Assembly (NCBI RefSeq): GCF_900107675.1
Contig: NZ_FNRI01000011.1
Location: forward strand, 1 to 64,000
DNA: 64,000 nt
Direction: 5' to 3'
Source: Alistipes timonensis JC136
GTDB taxonomy: Bacteria > Bacteroidota > Bacteroidia > Bacteroidales > Rikenellaceae
Part shown: in pieces, positions 7,317-16,700 of the stretch
Position numbering within the stretch: position 1 is the first letter of the stretch
Layout of the letters: the number at the start of each line of letters is the position of its first letter
Made by a program: the position numbers and the translations under genes
Notes under the pieces: model-generated
Told to the model about the DNA's origin: nothing
Database searches by the model: none
The model's input: the letters and a program-made list of their open reading frames with translations, nothing else

Positions 7317-10229
7317 TTACAGGGTATAGGACAACGCAGGATAGGAAACGCCCCCGACCTGCACGCGGACCGAACCGCCGGTCTCCGACCAGTCGCCCAG
7401 CGTGATGCTGACCGTCTCGGCCGAAGCATCGGACGTCGGCAGCAGCACCGTGGCATAACGTACGACAGGTTCGTCAGCCGTTTTGGTCAGGTTCAGCTGG
7501 TAAGCCTTGCGCTCCGAAGTCTGGTTAATGTTGTAGGAGACGAAGCCCGTTTTCTTGACGAAGGCTCCCGACTTGCTCGCCTTGGTGCGCACCAGCAGGT
7601 TGTTGCTGTCGGTGAACGCCGTATGGAAACCACCCTCTTCCACATCGTACACCACCTGCGAATCGTTCCCTTCGGTGATGTTGAAATTCAGGTTGACGGT
7701 ACCCTCGGCCGAACCGTAAGCCTCGTCGAGAATCACATAGAACTTGTCGTCGACCATGAAGATCGTACGGCGGTGAGTCAGCCCCGTGTAGGACGGATTC
7801 TCCAGCACCAACGCCTCGTACCAGTGGCCCGAGCCCGATTTGGAGAACTGTTTGAGCAGTTTGCCGTCGCTCGAAACGTTCTTGCCGTCGAGCGTGACGG
7901 TGTTGTGGGCCGTCGAAGCGGCGTATTTGCGGCGTGAAGCATTCGATTCGGAGGTCCCGCCGTAGGAGAAGCAACCCGAGTCGGGGAAGAAGTTACGTCC
8001 TTTGATCCACAGTTCGAACGTATTGTTGTCGTACTGGCGGTGCCACTGCGCGCCGTTGTGACCGCCGCTGGGGTTGTCAGGGGTGTTTTGCAGCACCATC
8101 ATCATATCGGCCGTCGTCCAGCCCGTACGCATCACGTAGTAACCGCCGTCAGGGAAAGTTTTGACCTTGGTCTCGGGAACCGTACCCTCGGTGCCGCCCG
8201 TCGCCATCCAGTGCATCTGCTCGTTGTCCGGGAAGAGGTTGTAGTAGTTGGTAAGGTTACGCTGAAGCACCCGTGCGGTCCATGTGGCACGGCGCGTATC
8301 GGCCATATTGGGCACCGTATAGTCGGGATAGATCATGTTCATCACCACGTCGGTCATCTTGCGCATCGACTCGACGTAGCTCGCCGGGAAACGGCTCTCC
8401 TCGCCGTTGCGCCGCGCCACATCCAGCGATACCCGGAAATCCTCGATACCCGAGATGTGGTAGTGCAGGTCGCCGTCCATCAGCCAGCCGTCGGGGAAAT
8501 ACTGCGCCGTCACCTCACGGCTCAGGACGCTCGTACCGCTCTGCTTCCACGTCGCAGCATTCTTCAGCTCGGGGAACAGCATGCCGGCAAAAGTCACGGC
8601 CTGTGCCTGTGTAATCAGATGGTTGGAAGTCGTCGAATAGTTGTTCACGATGTGGTTGGCGTGCTCGTCGAGATGCTTCAGCACCTCGGACAGCCACTCG
8701 ACCGTGACGGAGGGCGACTGCTGGTAATACTCCAGCAGGGCGCACTGGTCGATCAGTCGGGCAGCCACATCGAGCGGACGCCACGAAGCGTGGTTGGTCA
8801 CATCGGTCCCCTGCTCGGGCTTGGGATTCTGTTTCAGCCAGTCGCCGTAGACCTCGATCCAGTTCAAGGCGTATTTCTCGTCCTGCAACGAATAGTAGGT
8901 CTTGGCCTGCGGAACCATCCACTGGTGGCGGTGGAGCTGATAGCGCTGTTCCTGCTCGCGGGTAGGCCAAATCGTCCAGTCGATGCCCGTACCCTCGGAA
9001 TTCAGGTAGGAATAAGGCACATTAGCCTCTCCGGCATTGGGATCGTAATAGTTGTTGACATAGAAACGGTAGTCGTTTTCGCGGAGCGCATAATCGGCCC
9101 AGCGCTGGTCGTTGGTTCCAAGCGTCACGTTCGAAAGGTCGACATTGGGATTCAGTCCGTGCGTACGCGAACGGTAGTAGTTCAGCAATTCCTGCAACGC
9201 CATATAGTAATCGCCGGCATCGTAAGCGCGTTTCACCTTCGTCAGGCCGCTGTAATCGAGGTTCAGCACCTCGAACACGCTGGCGTCGATGCCCTCGTTC
9301 ATCGACCCCGAACCGCTCTCGACCCACTCTTCGGCCTTCTTCATCTCGGGGAAGATCGTACCGGCACGGAACACGGCATGCGCCTCCGTAGCCTTCACGT
9401 CGGTATCCTCCGAATAATGTGTCCTGACATGCTCGGCCTGCTCGGCGAGATTCGCCAGGAATTTCGAAAGCAGCTGCGGCGTGAAAGAGGTCGACTGCAT
9501 GAAATAGTAGAGCAGGTCGCACTGGTCCTCGACACGATAAGCCACATCGATCGGACGCCAGGCATACAATGCCTCGCGCGACTCCTCGGGCTGCGTGGCG
9601 GGATCGGCCTCGTAGTCCACCTCGCCCGTCGGGCGGGGATATTTCTCCAGCCAGTCCTCGTAGACTGTCACCCATTCAGTAATATAGGTCTCGTCGAGCG
9701 ACGTACGGTAAGCCTTTCCCTGCGGAACCATCCACTGATGGCGGTGTACGCGGTAGCGCTGTTCCAGGTCACCCGTCGGGCAGACGGTCCAGTCGACGGC
9801 CTTGGATTTCAGGTAGGAGTAAGGCACGTCGCCGTCCATATAGTCCTCCACGTAAAAACGGTACTCGTTGGCGATAAGCGCCTGGTCGGCCCACACCTGC
9901 TCCTCGGCGGAGATCGAGGGTGCGATCAGGTTGACATTGCCGTTGATTACGTCAGTCCGGCCACGGTAGTATTCCAGCAAAGCCTGCGCCGCCAGATAGT
10001 GCTGATCGGACTCATAGTAGGTTTTCACGGCGGCAAGACCGGGATAATCGAGATTCAGGGCGCTGAACACGCCTGCATCGATCACGCTGTTGTCGGGGAT
10101 CGTCGGCTCCGTGGAGCCCGTTCCGCTGCCGTTGTCCGATCGTTCCAGATCATCCGACAGGCAGCCTGCCGTGAACAGGACAGCCACGATGAATCCGAAC
10201 GCCGGAATTTTAGTAAAAATGCGTTTCAT
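7317..10229 (-). CDS. heparinase II/III-family (PL12-like) polysaccharide lyase with duplicated N-terminal helical domain
   Basis: A lipoprotein (lipobox TAGC, Cys23) of 970 residues. PL12 heparan-sulfate lyases (heparinase III type) are usually about 650 residues and combine an N-terminal alpha-toroid with a C-terminal beta-sandwich; they cleave uronate-containing glycans by beta-elimination. Here the toroid's first part appears twice: residues about 49-307 and 313-567. The copies share the start 'LNLDY-GL--VK', 'RHQWMVPQ-K-Y', 'WRP-DVA-R--DQC-LL-Y' and 'A--FPE-K-A--W--SG'. Only the second copy runs on into PDGWLMDGDLHYH (putative catalytic Tyr590) and the Hepar_II_III domain with SGGHNGAQWHRQYDNNTFEL. 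The Asn536 expected at the active site corresponds to Asp277 in copy 1, so copy 1 looks non-catalytic. It is the second gene of the operon after GH88. Exact substrate (heparan, heparosan or another uronate glycan) is unresolved; no sulfatase lies nearby. Confidence 0.85.
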   Translation of the reverse strand: MKRIFTKIPAFGFIVAVLFTAGCLSDDLERSDNGSGTGSTEPTIPDNSVIDAGVFSALNLDYPGLAAVKTYYESDQHYLAAQALLEYYRGRTDVINGNVNLIAPSISAEEQVWADQALIANEYRFYVEDYMDGDVPYSYLKSKAVDWTVCPTGDLEQRYRVHRHQWMVPQGKAYRTSLDETYITEWVTVYEDWLEKYPRPTGEVDYEADPATQPEESREALYAWRPIDVAYRVEDQCDLLYYFMQSTSFTPQLLSKFLANLAEQAEHVRTHYSEDTDVKATEAHAVFRAGTIFPEMKKAEEWVESGSGSMNEGIDASVFEVLNLDYSGLTKVKRAYDAGDYYMALQELLNYYRSRTHGLNPNVDLSNVTLGTNDQRWADYALRENDYRFYVNNYYDPNAGEANVPYSYLNSEGTGIDWTIWPTREQEQRYQLHRHQWMVPQAKTYYSLQDEKYALNWIEVYGDWLKQNPKPEQGTDVTNHASWRPLDVAARLIDQCALLEYYQQSPSVTVEWLSEVLKHLDEHANHIVNNYSTTSNHLITQAQAVTFAGMLFPELKNAATWKQSGTSVLSREVTAQYFPDGWLMDGDLHYHISGIEDFRVSLDVARRNGEESRFPASYVESMRKMTDVVMNMIYPDYTVPNMADTRRATWTARVLQRNLTNYYNLFPDNEQMHWMATGGTEGTVPETKVKTFPDGGYYVMRTGWTTADMMMVLQNTPDNPSGGHNGAQWHRQYDNNTFELWIKGRNFFPDSGCFSYGGTSESNASRRKYAASTAHNTVTLDGKNVSSDGKLLKQFSKSGSGHWYEALVLENPSYTGLTHRRTIFMVDDKFYVILDEAYGSAEGTVNLNFNITEGNDSQVVYDVEEGGFHTAFTDSNNLLVRTKASKSGAFVKKTGFVSYNINQTSERKAYQLNLTKTADEPVVRYATVLLPTSDASAETVSITLGDWSETGGSVRVQVGGVSYPALSYTL

Positions 10230-10265
10230 AGATTATAGGTGGTTTTAGGTTTTCTAAAGTCAGGA

Positions 10266-11462
10266 TCAGATCCGCCGCGGATCGAGGCCCCGCAGCGACA
10301 GGTAGCGCCCGATGGCTTCGAGGTAGTAGTAGTCCGCATAGTTGAGCGGCGTGTCGATCTCGCTGTCGGCAGGCAGGTGACCGACGCTGTGCATCAGGAT
10401 AAAGCCGCCGTTGGTGCCCTTCCCGGCCAGATAGGCGTCCGACGAAAGGTTCATCAGCAGCGTCTCGGCATAGTCGAAGTACTTTTTGCCCTCGCCCTCG
10501 GGAACCAGCGTCGAGAGTTCGAACAGCGCCGAAGAAATGACCGCGGCGGCCGAAGCGTCGCGCGGAGCGTCGGGAATGTTCGGGGCATTGTAGTCCCAGT
10601 AGGGAATGCGGTCGGCAGGGGTGTTCGGATGGCGCATGATGAAATCGGCGATCCGTTCGGCATGTTTCAGGTATTTCTCATCGCCCGTCTCGCGGTAGCA
10701 CATCGTGTAGCCGTAAAGGCCCCACGCCTGTCCGCGGGCCCACGCCGAAGAGTCGGAGTAGCCCTGGAACGTGCCCCGGCTCTCGACCGTGCCGTCGTCG
10801 TTGTAGCTCACGACATGGAACGAACTGGCGTCGTCGCGGAAATGGTTTTTCATCGTGATGTCGGCATGGCGGACCGCCACGTCGCGGTAGACCGGATCGC
10901 CCGTGTGCTTCGAAGCCCAGAAGAGCATTTCGAGGTTCATCATGTTGTCGATGATGACCGGGTAGTTCCACTCGCCGAAATCCCACGAGCGGATCAGGCC
11001 GATGCGGGGATCGCAGCGCGAAATGAGGCTCTTGGCGGCCTCGACGATCACCTCTTCCGAGTGCTGGTCATGCAGCGTCTCCATCTGCTGGCCGAAGCTG
11101 CAGAAGACCATGAATCCCAGGTCGTGCGTCCCTTTATAATATTGTATACCCTCCAGCCGGTCGGTGTATTTCCGGGCTTCGGCCAGGAGTTTTTCGTCGC
11201 CCGTAAAGCGGTAGCACTGCCAGAGCGAGCCGGGGAAGAATCCGCTTGTCCAGTCCTTCGCGTCGACGGCACGGAACTTGGGCATCAGCGAACGGGGAAA
11301 GCAGTTCGTCGTGTCGAGTTCGGCGGCGGCGTCCAGCAGTTGACTGTCGGCAACCTCGACGGCATGTTTCAGGGATGCGATTTTGGGGTCGCGATCCGCA
11401 GAGCACGAACCCAGTACGAACAGAGAGAGGAGACCCAGAATGGGGAGAAAATTTCTTCTCAT
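10266..11462 (-). CDS. GH88 unsaturated glucuronyl hydrolase
   Basis: A 398-residue lipoprotein (lipobox LGSC, Cys20) with the (alpha/alpha)6 barrel hallmarks of GH88: TSGFFPGSLW (72-81), HDLGF with Asp114, IDNMMNLEML with Asp172, and SAWARGQAWGLYGY. By analogy with the Bacillus enzyme, the two aspartates hydrate the C4-C5 double bond of the terminal uronate made by a lyase, releasing a ketouronate that rearranges to 5-keto-4-deoxyuronate. It is the promoter-proximal gene of PUL 1, 36 bp before the lyase, so the pair forms a lyase/hydrolase relay. The freed monosaccharide is the substrate of KduI, encoded at 43.3 kb. Family assignment is firm; glycan specificity is not. Confidence 0.95.
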   Translation of the reverse strand: MRRNFLPILGLLSLFVLGSCSADRDPKIASLKHAVEVADSQLLDAAAELDTTNCFPRSLMPKFRAVDAKDWTSGFFPGSLWQCYRFTGDEKLLAEARKYTDRLEGIQYYKGTHDLGFMVFCSFGQQMETLHDQHSEEVIVEAAKSLISRCDPRIGLIRSWDFGEWNYPVIIDNMMNLEMLFWASKHTGDPVYRDVAVRHADITMKNHFRDDASSFHVVSYNDDGTVESRGTFQGYSDSSAWARGQAWGLYGYTMCYRETGDEKYLKHAERIADFIMRHPNTPADRIPYWDYNAPNIPDAPRDASAAAVISSALFELSTLVPEGEGKKYFDYAETLLMNLSSDAYLAGKGTNGGFILMHSVGHLPADSEIDTPLNYADYYYLEAIGRYLSLRGLDPRRI

Positions 11463-11507
11463 GAGCAGTTCAGGTTTTTTGGTTTAGGTTTTACATGTTT
11501 CGGTAAG

Positions 11508-11515
11508 CAAAATTA
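11508..11515 (-). promoter_or_regulatory. candidate -7 box of the PUL 1 operon
   Basis: The minus strand reads TAATTTTG, matching the Bacteroidota -7 consensus TAnnTTTG, 46 bp upstream of the GH88 start. No good -33 TTTG lies 19-20 bp further up, so activation by a regulator may be needed. No hybrid two-component or ECF/anti-sigma gene is in this window. Confidence 0.45.
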
Positions 11516-11685
11516 CCGATAAGCCCCTGCATGCACCCTGAGAATTGAAGAATTGATTTTAAAAACCGCTCAAATAAATTTTGAATTTGTGCAACCGGAT
11601 GCGGAATTTGTCCAAAAACAGCTCTGGAAGGGCTTTCCGGCGAGGTCGGAACAAACGCCGAAACCGGGCCGAAAAAGCACAAAAA

Positions 11686-11713
11686 ACGGGAGTTCCGTTT
11701 GCAGAACTCCCGT
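11686..11713 (-). terminator. terminator of the MBL-SDR operon
   Basis: A perfect 10-bp stem (11686-11695 with 11704-11713, arm ACGGGAGTTC) has an 8-nt loop. On the minus strand it is followed by six T residues, 19 nt after the SDR stop codon. Confidence 0.88.
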
Positions 11714-11731
11714 ACAGTATGCTGTCGCAGG

Positions 11732-12547
11732 CTATTTCAGCGGCGAATCGGGCTCCTTGGACATCACCAGGTAGAACATCCGGTCGAGGAACGCAGGGGC
11801 GAATTTCTTCACGAAATGCGTGGCGCGCCCTTCGTTCTCCATCAGGCAGAGGCGCTTGCGGCGGAGAATGCCCTTCGCCACGATGCGGGCCACCTCTCCG
11901 GCGGTCATCATCTTCGCCTCGTCGCGCGGGGTCTCGCCCTGCTGCGACCCGTCGGCCGTAAGGGCCGAAAAACGGACGTTCGAAGCGGTGAATCCCGGAC
12001 AGGCGATCATCACGTGCAGCCCCTTTTTGAGGTTCTCGATGCGGAGCGTCTCGAGAAATCCCGTCATGGCGTATTTCGAGGCCGAATAGCCCGTGCGGCC
12101 GGGCAGTCCGTGCAGTCCCGCCACGGACGAGATGCCGACGACCGAACCCTTCGACGCCTGCAGGTACGGCAGTGCATACTTGCAGCAGTTGACCGTGCCC
12201 CAGAAGTTGACATCCATCAGTTTGTGCAGCACGCCGAGGTCCACGTCGTCGAAAATCGCGCGCATCGAGATACCCGCGTTGCAAATCAGCACGTCGATCC
12301 CCCCGAACTCGCGGACGGCGGTGTCGATCAGCTCCTTGCATTCGGCAGGATCGGTCACGTCCACCCCGCAGTAGGCCGCCTGGCCGCCTTTCGAGCGGAT
12401 GTCGCCCGCCAAAAGCTGCAATTTCTGGACGCTGCGCGCCCCGAGCACCACTTTCGCGCCCTGCGCGGCATACTCCTTCGCCATCGCCTCGCCGATACCC
12501 GACGAAGCGCCCGTGATGACGATGACCTTATTTGCCAATGTTTTCAT
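11732..12547 (-). CDS. short-chain dehydrogenase/reductase
   Basis: A 271-residue classical SDR. It has the Rossmann cofactor motif TGASSGIGEAMA (12-23), the CNAG motif (89-92), catalytic Ser141 in GISSVAG, and the YSASK motif with Tyr154 and Lys158 at the canonical 13-residue spacing. The region after Lys158 (FLETLRIENLKKGLHVMIACPGFTASN) is typical of ketoreductases acting on lipids or small ketones. An Arg at 38 (GARSVQKL) suggests NADP preference. Its start overlaps the end of the upstream MBL hydrolase gene by 20 bp, so the two are co-translated, but no shared pathway is obvious. Substrate unknown. Confidence 0.9.
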   Translation of the reverse strand: MKTLANKVIVITGASSGIGEAMAKEYAAQGAKVVLGARSVQKLQLLAGDIRSKGGQAAYCGVDVTDPAECKELIDTAVREFGGIDVLICNAGISMRAIFDDVDLGVLHKLMDVNFWGTVNCCKYALPYLQASKGSVVGISSVAGLHGLPGRTGYSASKYAMTGFLETLRIENLKKGLHVMIACPGFTASNVRFSALTADGSQQGETPRDEAKMMTAGEVARIVAKGILRRKRLCLMENEGRATHFVKKFAPAFLDRMFYLVMSKEPDSPLK

Positions 12548-13334
12548 CTGTTTCCTTTATTTCGATTTCCAATGTGTCGTAAGCCATGTGCACACCCGCC
12601 GGAAGCATCGTCTCCGTCACGGCATGCAGGCCGATTTCGTGGGACATGTGCGTAATATACGCTTCGCGCGGTCCGACGCGGCGGATCAGCGCCAGCGCCT
12701 CCCCGAGGTTGAAATGCGACGGATGCACGGCAAAACGCAGCGCGTTGACCACCAGCACCTCCACGCCGCGGAGTTTCCCGACCTCGGCATCCCCGATGGT
12801 TTTGAAGTCGGTCAGGTAGGCCAGCGGCCCGATGCGGTAACCCGTGACCAGAAAGCGCTCGGAGTGGTGTCCCGAAACCGGAACGATCTCCACGCCTTTG
12901 ACCGTAAAGGGATGCGCAACATCGACCTCGTGCAGTTCGATCTCCGGGACGCCGCGGTATTTGTCCTGCGCGAAGGCATAGTCGAAATCCTTGCGCACGC
13001 ACTCCAGCGTCCGCGGAGCGGCGTAGATGTGGACCTTATGGACGGTCGGCGGGTAATCGACGAAATTGAAAGCCCTGACGTCGTCCAGGCCGCCGATGTG
13101 GTCCTTGTGTTCGTGGGTCAGCAGGATAGCGTCGATATGCCGCACGCCCGTGCGGAGCATCTGCCAACGGAAATCGGGCCCGGCGTCGATCACCAGCCTT
13201 ATGCCCTGCGTCTCGACCATGGCCGACGTGCGCAGGCGGCTGTCGCGCCGGTCCGCCGATGTGCAGACCTTGCAGCGGCAGCCGATGACAGGTACGCCCT
13301 GCGAGGTCCCGGTTCCCAGAAAGGTGAGTTTCAT
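12528..13334 (-). CDS. PhnP-like MBL-fold metallo-hydrolase
   Basis: A 268-residue metallo-beta-lactamase-fold protein. The metal-binding motif HEHKDH is at 74-79 (HxHxDH), with later ligands in PVSGHHSERF and THMSHE. A CRCKVC cysteine cluster at 19-24 resembles the structural zinc site of PhnP-type phosphodiesterases. The family includes cyclic phosphodiesterases and lipoate-linked hydrolases, so the reaction is probably hydrolysis of a phosphodiester, but the substrate cannot be named. It is first in a two-gene operon with the SDR. Its perfect -7 box lies only 5 bp before the ATG, so the mRNA may be almost leaderless. Confidence 0.9.
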   Translation of the reverse strand: MKLTFLGTGTSQGVPVIGCRCKVCTSADRRDSRLRTSAMVETQGIRLVIDAGPDFRWQMLRTGVRHIDAILLTHEHKDHIGGLDDVRAFNFVDYPPTVHKVHIYAAPRTLECVRKDFDYAFAQDKYRGVPEIELHEVDVAHPFTVKGVEIVPVSGHHSERFLVTGYRIGPLAYLTDFKTIGDAEVGKLRGVEVLVVNALRFAVHPSHFNLGEALALIRRVGPREAYITHMSHEIGLHAVTETMLPAGVHMAYDTLEIEIKETDENIGK

Positions 13335-13339
13335 AGGAC

Positions 13340-13347
13340 AAAGATAG
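13340..13347 (-). promoter_or_regulatory. -7 box of the MBL-SDR operon
   Basis: The minus strand reads TATCTTTG, a perfect TAnnTTTG match, 5 bp before the ATG of the MBL gene. Transcription would begin at or within a few bases of the start codon. The -33 region is poor. Confidence 0.5.
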
Positions 13348-13412
13348 CAAAAAATACCTCAATGCGAACCCGGTTTTTCGATTATCGCGGAGCAGGTTTT
13401 GTCCTGACGCAA

Positions 13413-13459
13413 TCCGGCCCGGACGGGACATACACGACGTATTTCCCGTTCGGGCCGGA
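13413..13459. repeat. long intergenic palindrome
   Basis: Positions 13413-13428 pair with 13444-13459 (16 bp, one G-T wobble). After one mismatch, 13430-13433 pair with 13439-13442 around a 5-nt loop. It lies between the PII-like gene stop and the MBL gene start. No T-run follows on either strand, so it is not a standard terminator, although it could still end or protect the efflux-operon mRNA. Confidence 0.75.
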
Positions 13460-13490
13460 CAAGGCAGGGCGAAAAAGATGCCCGTGAGAA

Positions 13491-13784
13491 TCAAAAACCG
13501 CTCTCGATGTTCCAGACAAAGGCCCTCGACCCCTGCATCTTGGTCGCGGCATCCAACTCGCGGAAGGCATCCATCAGCGGGGCGACCTTCTCGTCGTCGA
13601 CGATGGTCAGGATCGAAGCGTTCATCGAAGGCCATGCGTGCGTACCGTAGTGGGGTTCGCCGTCGACAGAGCCGCGGCCCTCGGTCAGCGCCCATTTGGT
13701 GAAGCCGCGGATGCCCTGCTCGTCGAGGATGGCGTTCACCCGGTCGGTCAACGCCTGGTTGTAAGATAAAAAGACTGCTTTCAT
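13491..13784 (-). CDS. PG0541-like (PII-fold) transporter-associated protein
   Basis: A 97-residue protein beginning MKAVFLSYNQALTDRVNAILDE and ending in FVWNIESGF. Its beta-alpha-beta pattern, conserved GFTKW, and 'ILTIVDDEKVAPLMDAFRELD' helix resemble the small PII-like proteins encoded after RND pumps in Bacteroidota, such as PG0541 of Porphyromonas gingivalis. It is the last gene of the tetR-tolC-MFP-RND operon, 15 bp after the pump gene. PII-like proteins usually sense a small ligand and bind a transporter, so it may tune the pump. The ligand is unknown and no uridylylation-type T-loop Tyr motif can be assigned. Confidence 0.8.
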   Translation of the reverse strand: MKAVFLSYNQALTDRVNAILDEQGIRGFTKWALTEGRGSVDGEPHYGTHAWPSMNASILTIVDDEKVAPLMDAFRELDAATKMQGSRAFVWNIESGF

Positions 13785-13799
13785 AATCGTTTTTCCGTA

Positions 13800-16700
13800 T
13801 TAATGTTTGCTCGCCTGATGTTGGGCCGACAACTGGGCCAGCTTCTCCTTCTCCTTGCGCTGCGAACGGTTCACGAGGATCGAGTAGAGCACCGGAACGA
13901 TGAACAGCGTGAGGATCGTCGAGAACGTCAGACCGCCGATCACGGCGATACCCATCGGCTGCCAGGTCTCCGAACCGGCGCCCGTGCCGATAGCCAGCGG
14001 AAGCATACCCAGAATGGTCGTGAACGAGGTCATCAGCACCGGACGCAGACGGCTCTTGCCGCCGGCGATCACGGCGTCGAAGACGCCCGAGCCGCGCTCG
14101 ACCAAAAGGTTCATGTAATCCACCATCACGATACCGTTCTTCGTCACGATACCCACGAGCATGATGGCTCCGATCAGGGCGATGAGCGACAGCGGCGTGG
14201 AGGTCATCCACAGCGCGAGGAACACGCCGGTGAAGGCGAACGGAATGGTGAACATGATGATGAACGGGAATTTCAGCGACTCGAACTGCGTGGCCATCAC
14301 GATGTAAACCAGAATGACGATCAGGATGAGCAGCGTTCCCAGGTCGCCGAAGGCGTCGCCCTGGTCCTCGACCGTACCGCCGACCTCGAGGTCCACGCCG
14401 TCGGGTGTGGGATAGTCGGCGATCAGCCGGTTGACTTCGGCCACCACGTCGCCCAGCGCGACGCCGGCTCCGAGGGTCGACTGGACCGAAATGACACGCT
14501 GGCGGTTCTCGCGCTCGATCATCGGCGCGGCGTACTCCTCCTCGACGGTGCCCACCTCTTTGAGTTTCACGGGGCGGCCCTGCGCGTTGTAGAGCGTGAT
14601 GTTCTCCACATCCTCGATGCGGTTGCGGAACGGCTCGGCGTAGCGCACGATGATGTCGTACTCGTCGCCGTCCTCGCGGTATTTCGAGGCCACGAGGCCG
14701 TCGATGCGGTTACGCACGGCCTGCGACGCCGTGGCGCTGCTGATGCCGTAGTACGACAGGCGGTCGCGGTCGAAGACGACGTTGTACTCGGGACGCAGGT
14801 CGTCGCGCGAAAGTTTCACGTCACGCACGCCGTTCAGGTGGCTCATCTTCTCTTTGAGGTCGTTGGCAATGGCGTTCGTCACGTCCATGTCATAGCCGAA
14901 GACTTTGACGTTGACCGTCGCCGAACCGCTCATGCTGCCCGACATGCCGCCCGGGGTCACCGTGTACTGGCGCACCTCGGGAATGTTGTCGAGGTCCTCG
15001 CGCAGCAGGTCGGAAATGACATAGATCGAGCGGTCGCGCTCCTCCACGTCGGTCAGGCGCATGTTGTAGTTGATGATGTGCGACCCGGTGGTCTGCATCG
15101 CCGCGAAGGCGTTGTCCGATGAGTTGGCGCCGGCCGACGCCGAGACGAGCACGATCTCGGGATATTTCGCATACATGATGCTGTCGATCTGCCGGGCGAT
15201 GCGCGCCGTATAGTCGACGCCGATGTTCTGCTCCAGCTCGATCATGGCCGAGATACGGCTGTTGTCCGAAGGCGGGAAGAACTCGGTCGGGACGCGCGTC
15301 AGCAGCCCCAGCGACACCACGAAGACCGACATCATCGAGAAGAAGGTGATCCGGCGGTGGCGCACCACCCAGTTCAGCGAACGGGCATAGGCGCCGTCGA
15401 GCCATTCGAGGGCCCGGTCGATGGGCTTGTAGATCACGCCGAGACCCTTGTAGTCGTGGACGCCGCCCTCGAGCTTCAGGAGGTAGGCCGACATCATCGG
15501 GGTCAGCGAGATGGCCGCCATGGTCGAGACGCAGACCACGATCGTCACGATCCAGCCCAGCTCGCGGAACAGGATACCCGCCATGCCCGGCACCATCGTC
15601 AGCGGCAGGAACACCGCGACAACCACCAGCGTCGTGGCAATGACCGACAGCCACACCTCGTTGGTGGCGTAGATGGCCGCCTCCTTGGGGTTCGAGCCCC
15701 GTTCGATATGCGTCGTGATGTTCTCCAGCACCACGATGGCGTCGTCGACGACCATACCGATGGCGATGGAGAGCGACGAGAGCGAGATGATGTTGAGCGT
15801 GGAGCCCGTGGCGAAGAGGTAGATGAACGAACAGATCAGCGACACGGGGATGGTCATACAGATAATCAGCGTCGCGCGCCACCGGCCGAGGAAGATCATC
15901 ACCACCAGCACCACGAAGATAAAGGCGTAGAGAATGGTCTCCGAAAGCGACCCGATAGCGTCGGTAATCTCCTGCGAACCCTCGAAGATCAGCTCCATCT
16001 TAACGTCTTTCGGGAGGGTTTTCTGGATGTCAGGCAGGCGCGACTGGATTTCGTGGACGATGTTCACGGTGTTGGCGCCCGACTGCTTCTGGAACATCAC
16101 GCGCACGCCGCGCTGGCCGTTGACGCGCTCGTCCATCGTGGACTTCTCGAGCGTGTCGCGGATTTCGGCCACATCGGAGAGTTTCACCGTGCGGCCCCCG
16201 GCGTTCGACACCACGACCTTGCGCAGTTCGTCCGAGAGTTTGAACTCGCCGTCGGCTTTGATGTTGAAGGTGTTGTTGCCGATGTCGATCGTGCCGCTGG
16301 GGATGTTGACGTTCTCCGAGGCGATGATCTGTCCCAACTGCTCGACCGTCAGGTTGTAGGCTTCGAGCTTGGCGGGGTCGACGTTGACCTGCACCTCGCG
16401 CTCGGGAGCGCCCACCACCGACACGGCGCCCACGCCGTCGACGCGGTTCAGCACGTTGACCAGCTTGTCGTCGAGGATCTTGTTCAGCGCCGGATAGCTC
16501 TCCTCGGCCGTGACGGCAATCATCATCACGGGGATCATCGAGGTCGAGAATTTGAAGATCGTCGGGTAGTCGATGTCGTCCGGCAGCATCGACTGCACAC
16601 GCGACACCACGTCGCGGATTTCATTGGCCCCCTCGTTGAGATCGGAGCCGTATTCGAACTCGACGGTAATCATCGAGACGTTGTCCTGCGACTTGGAAGT

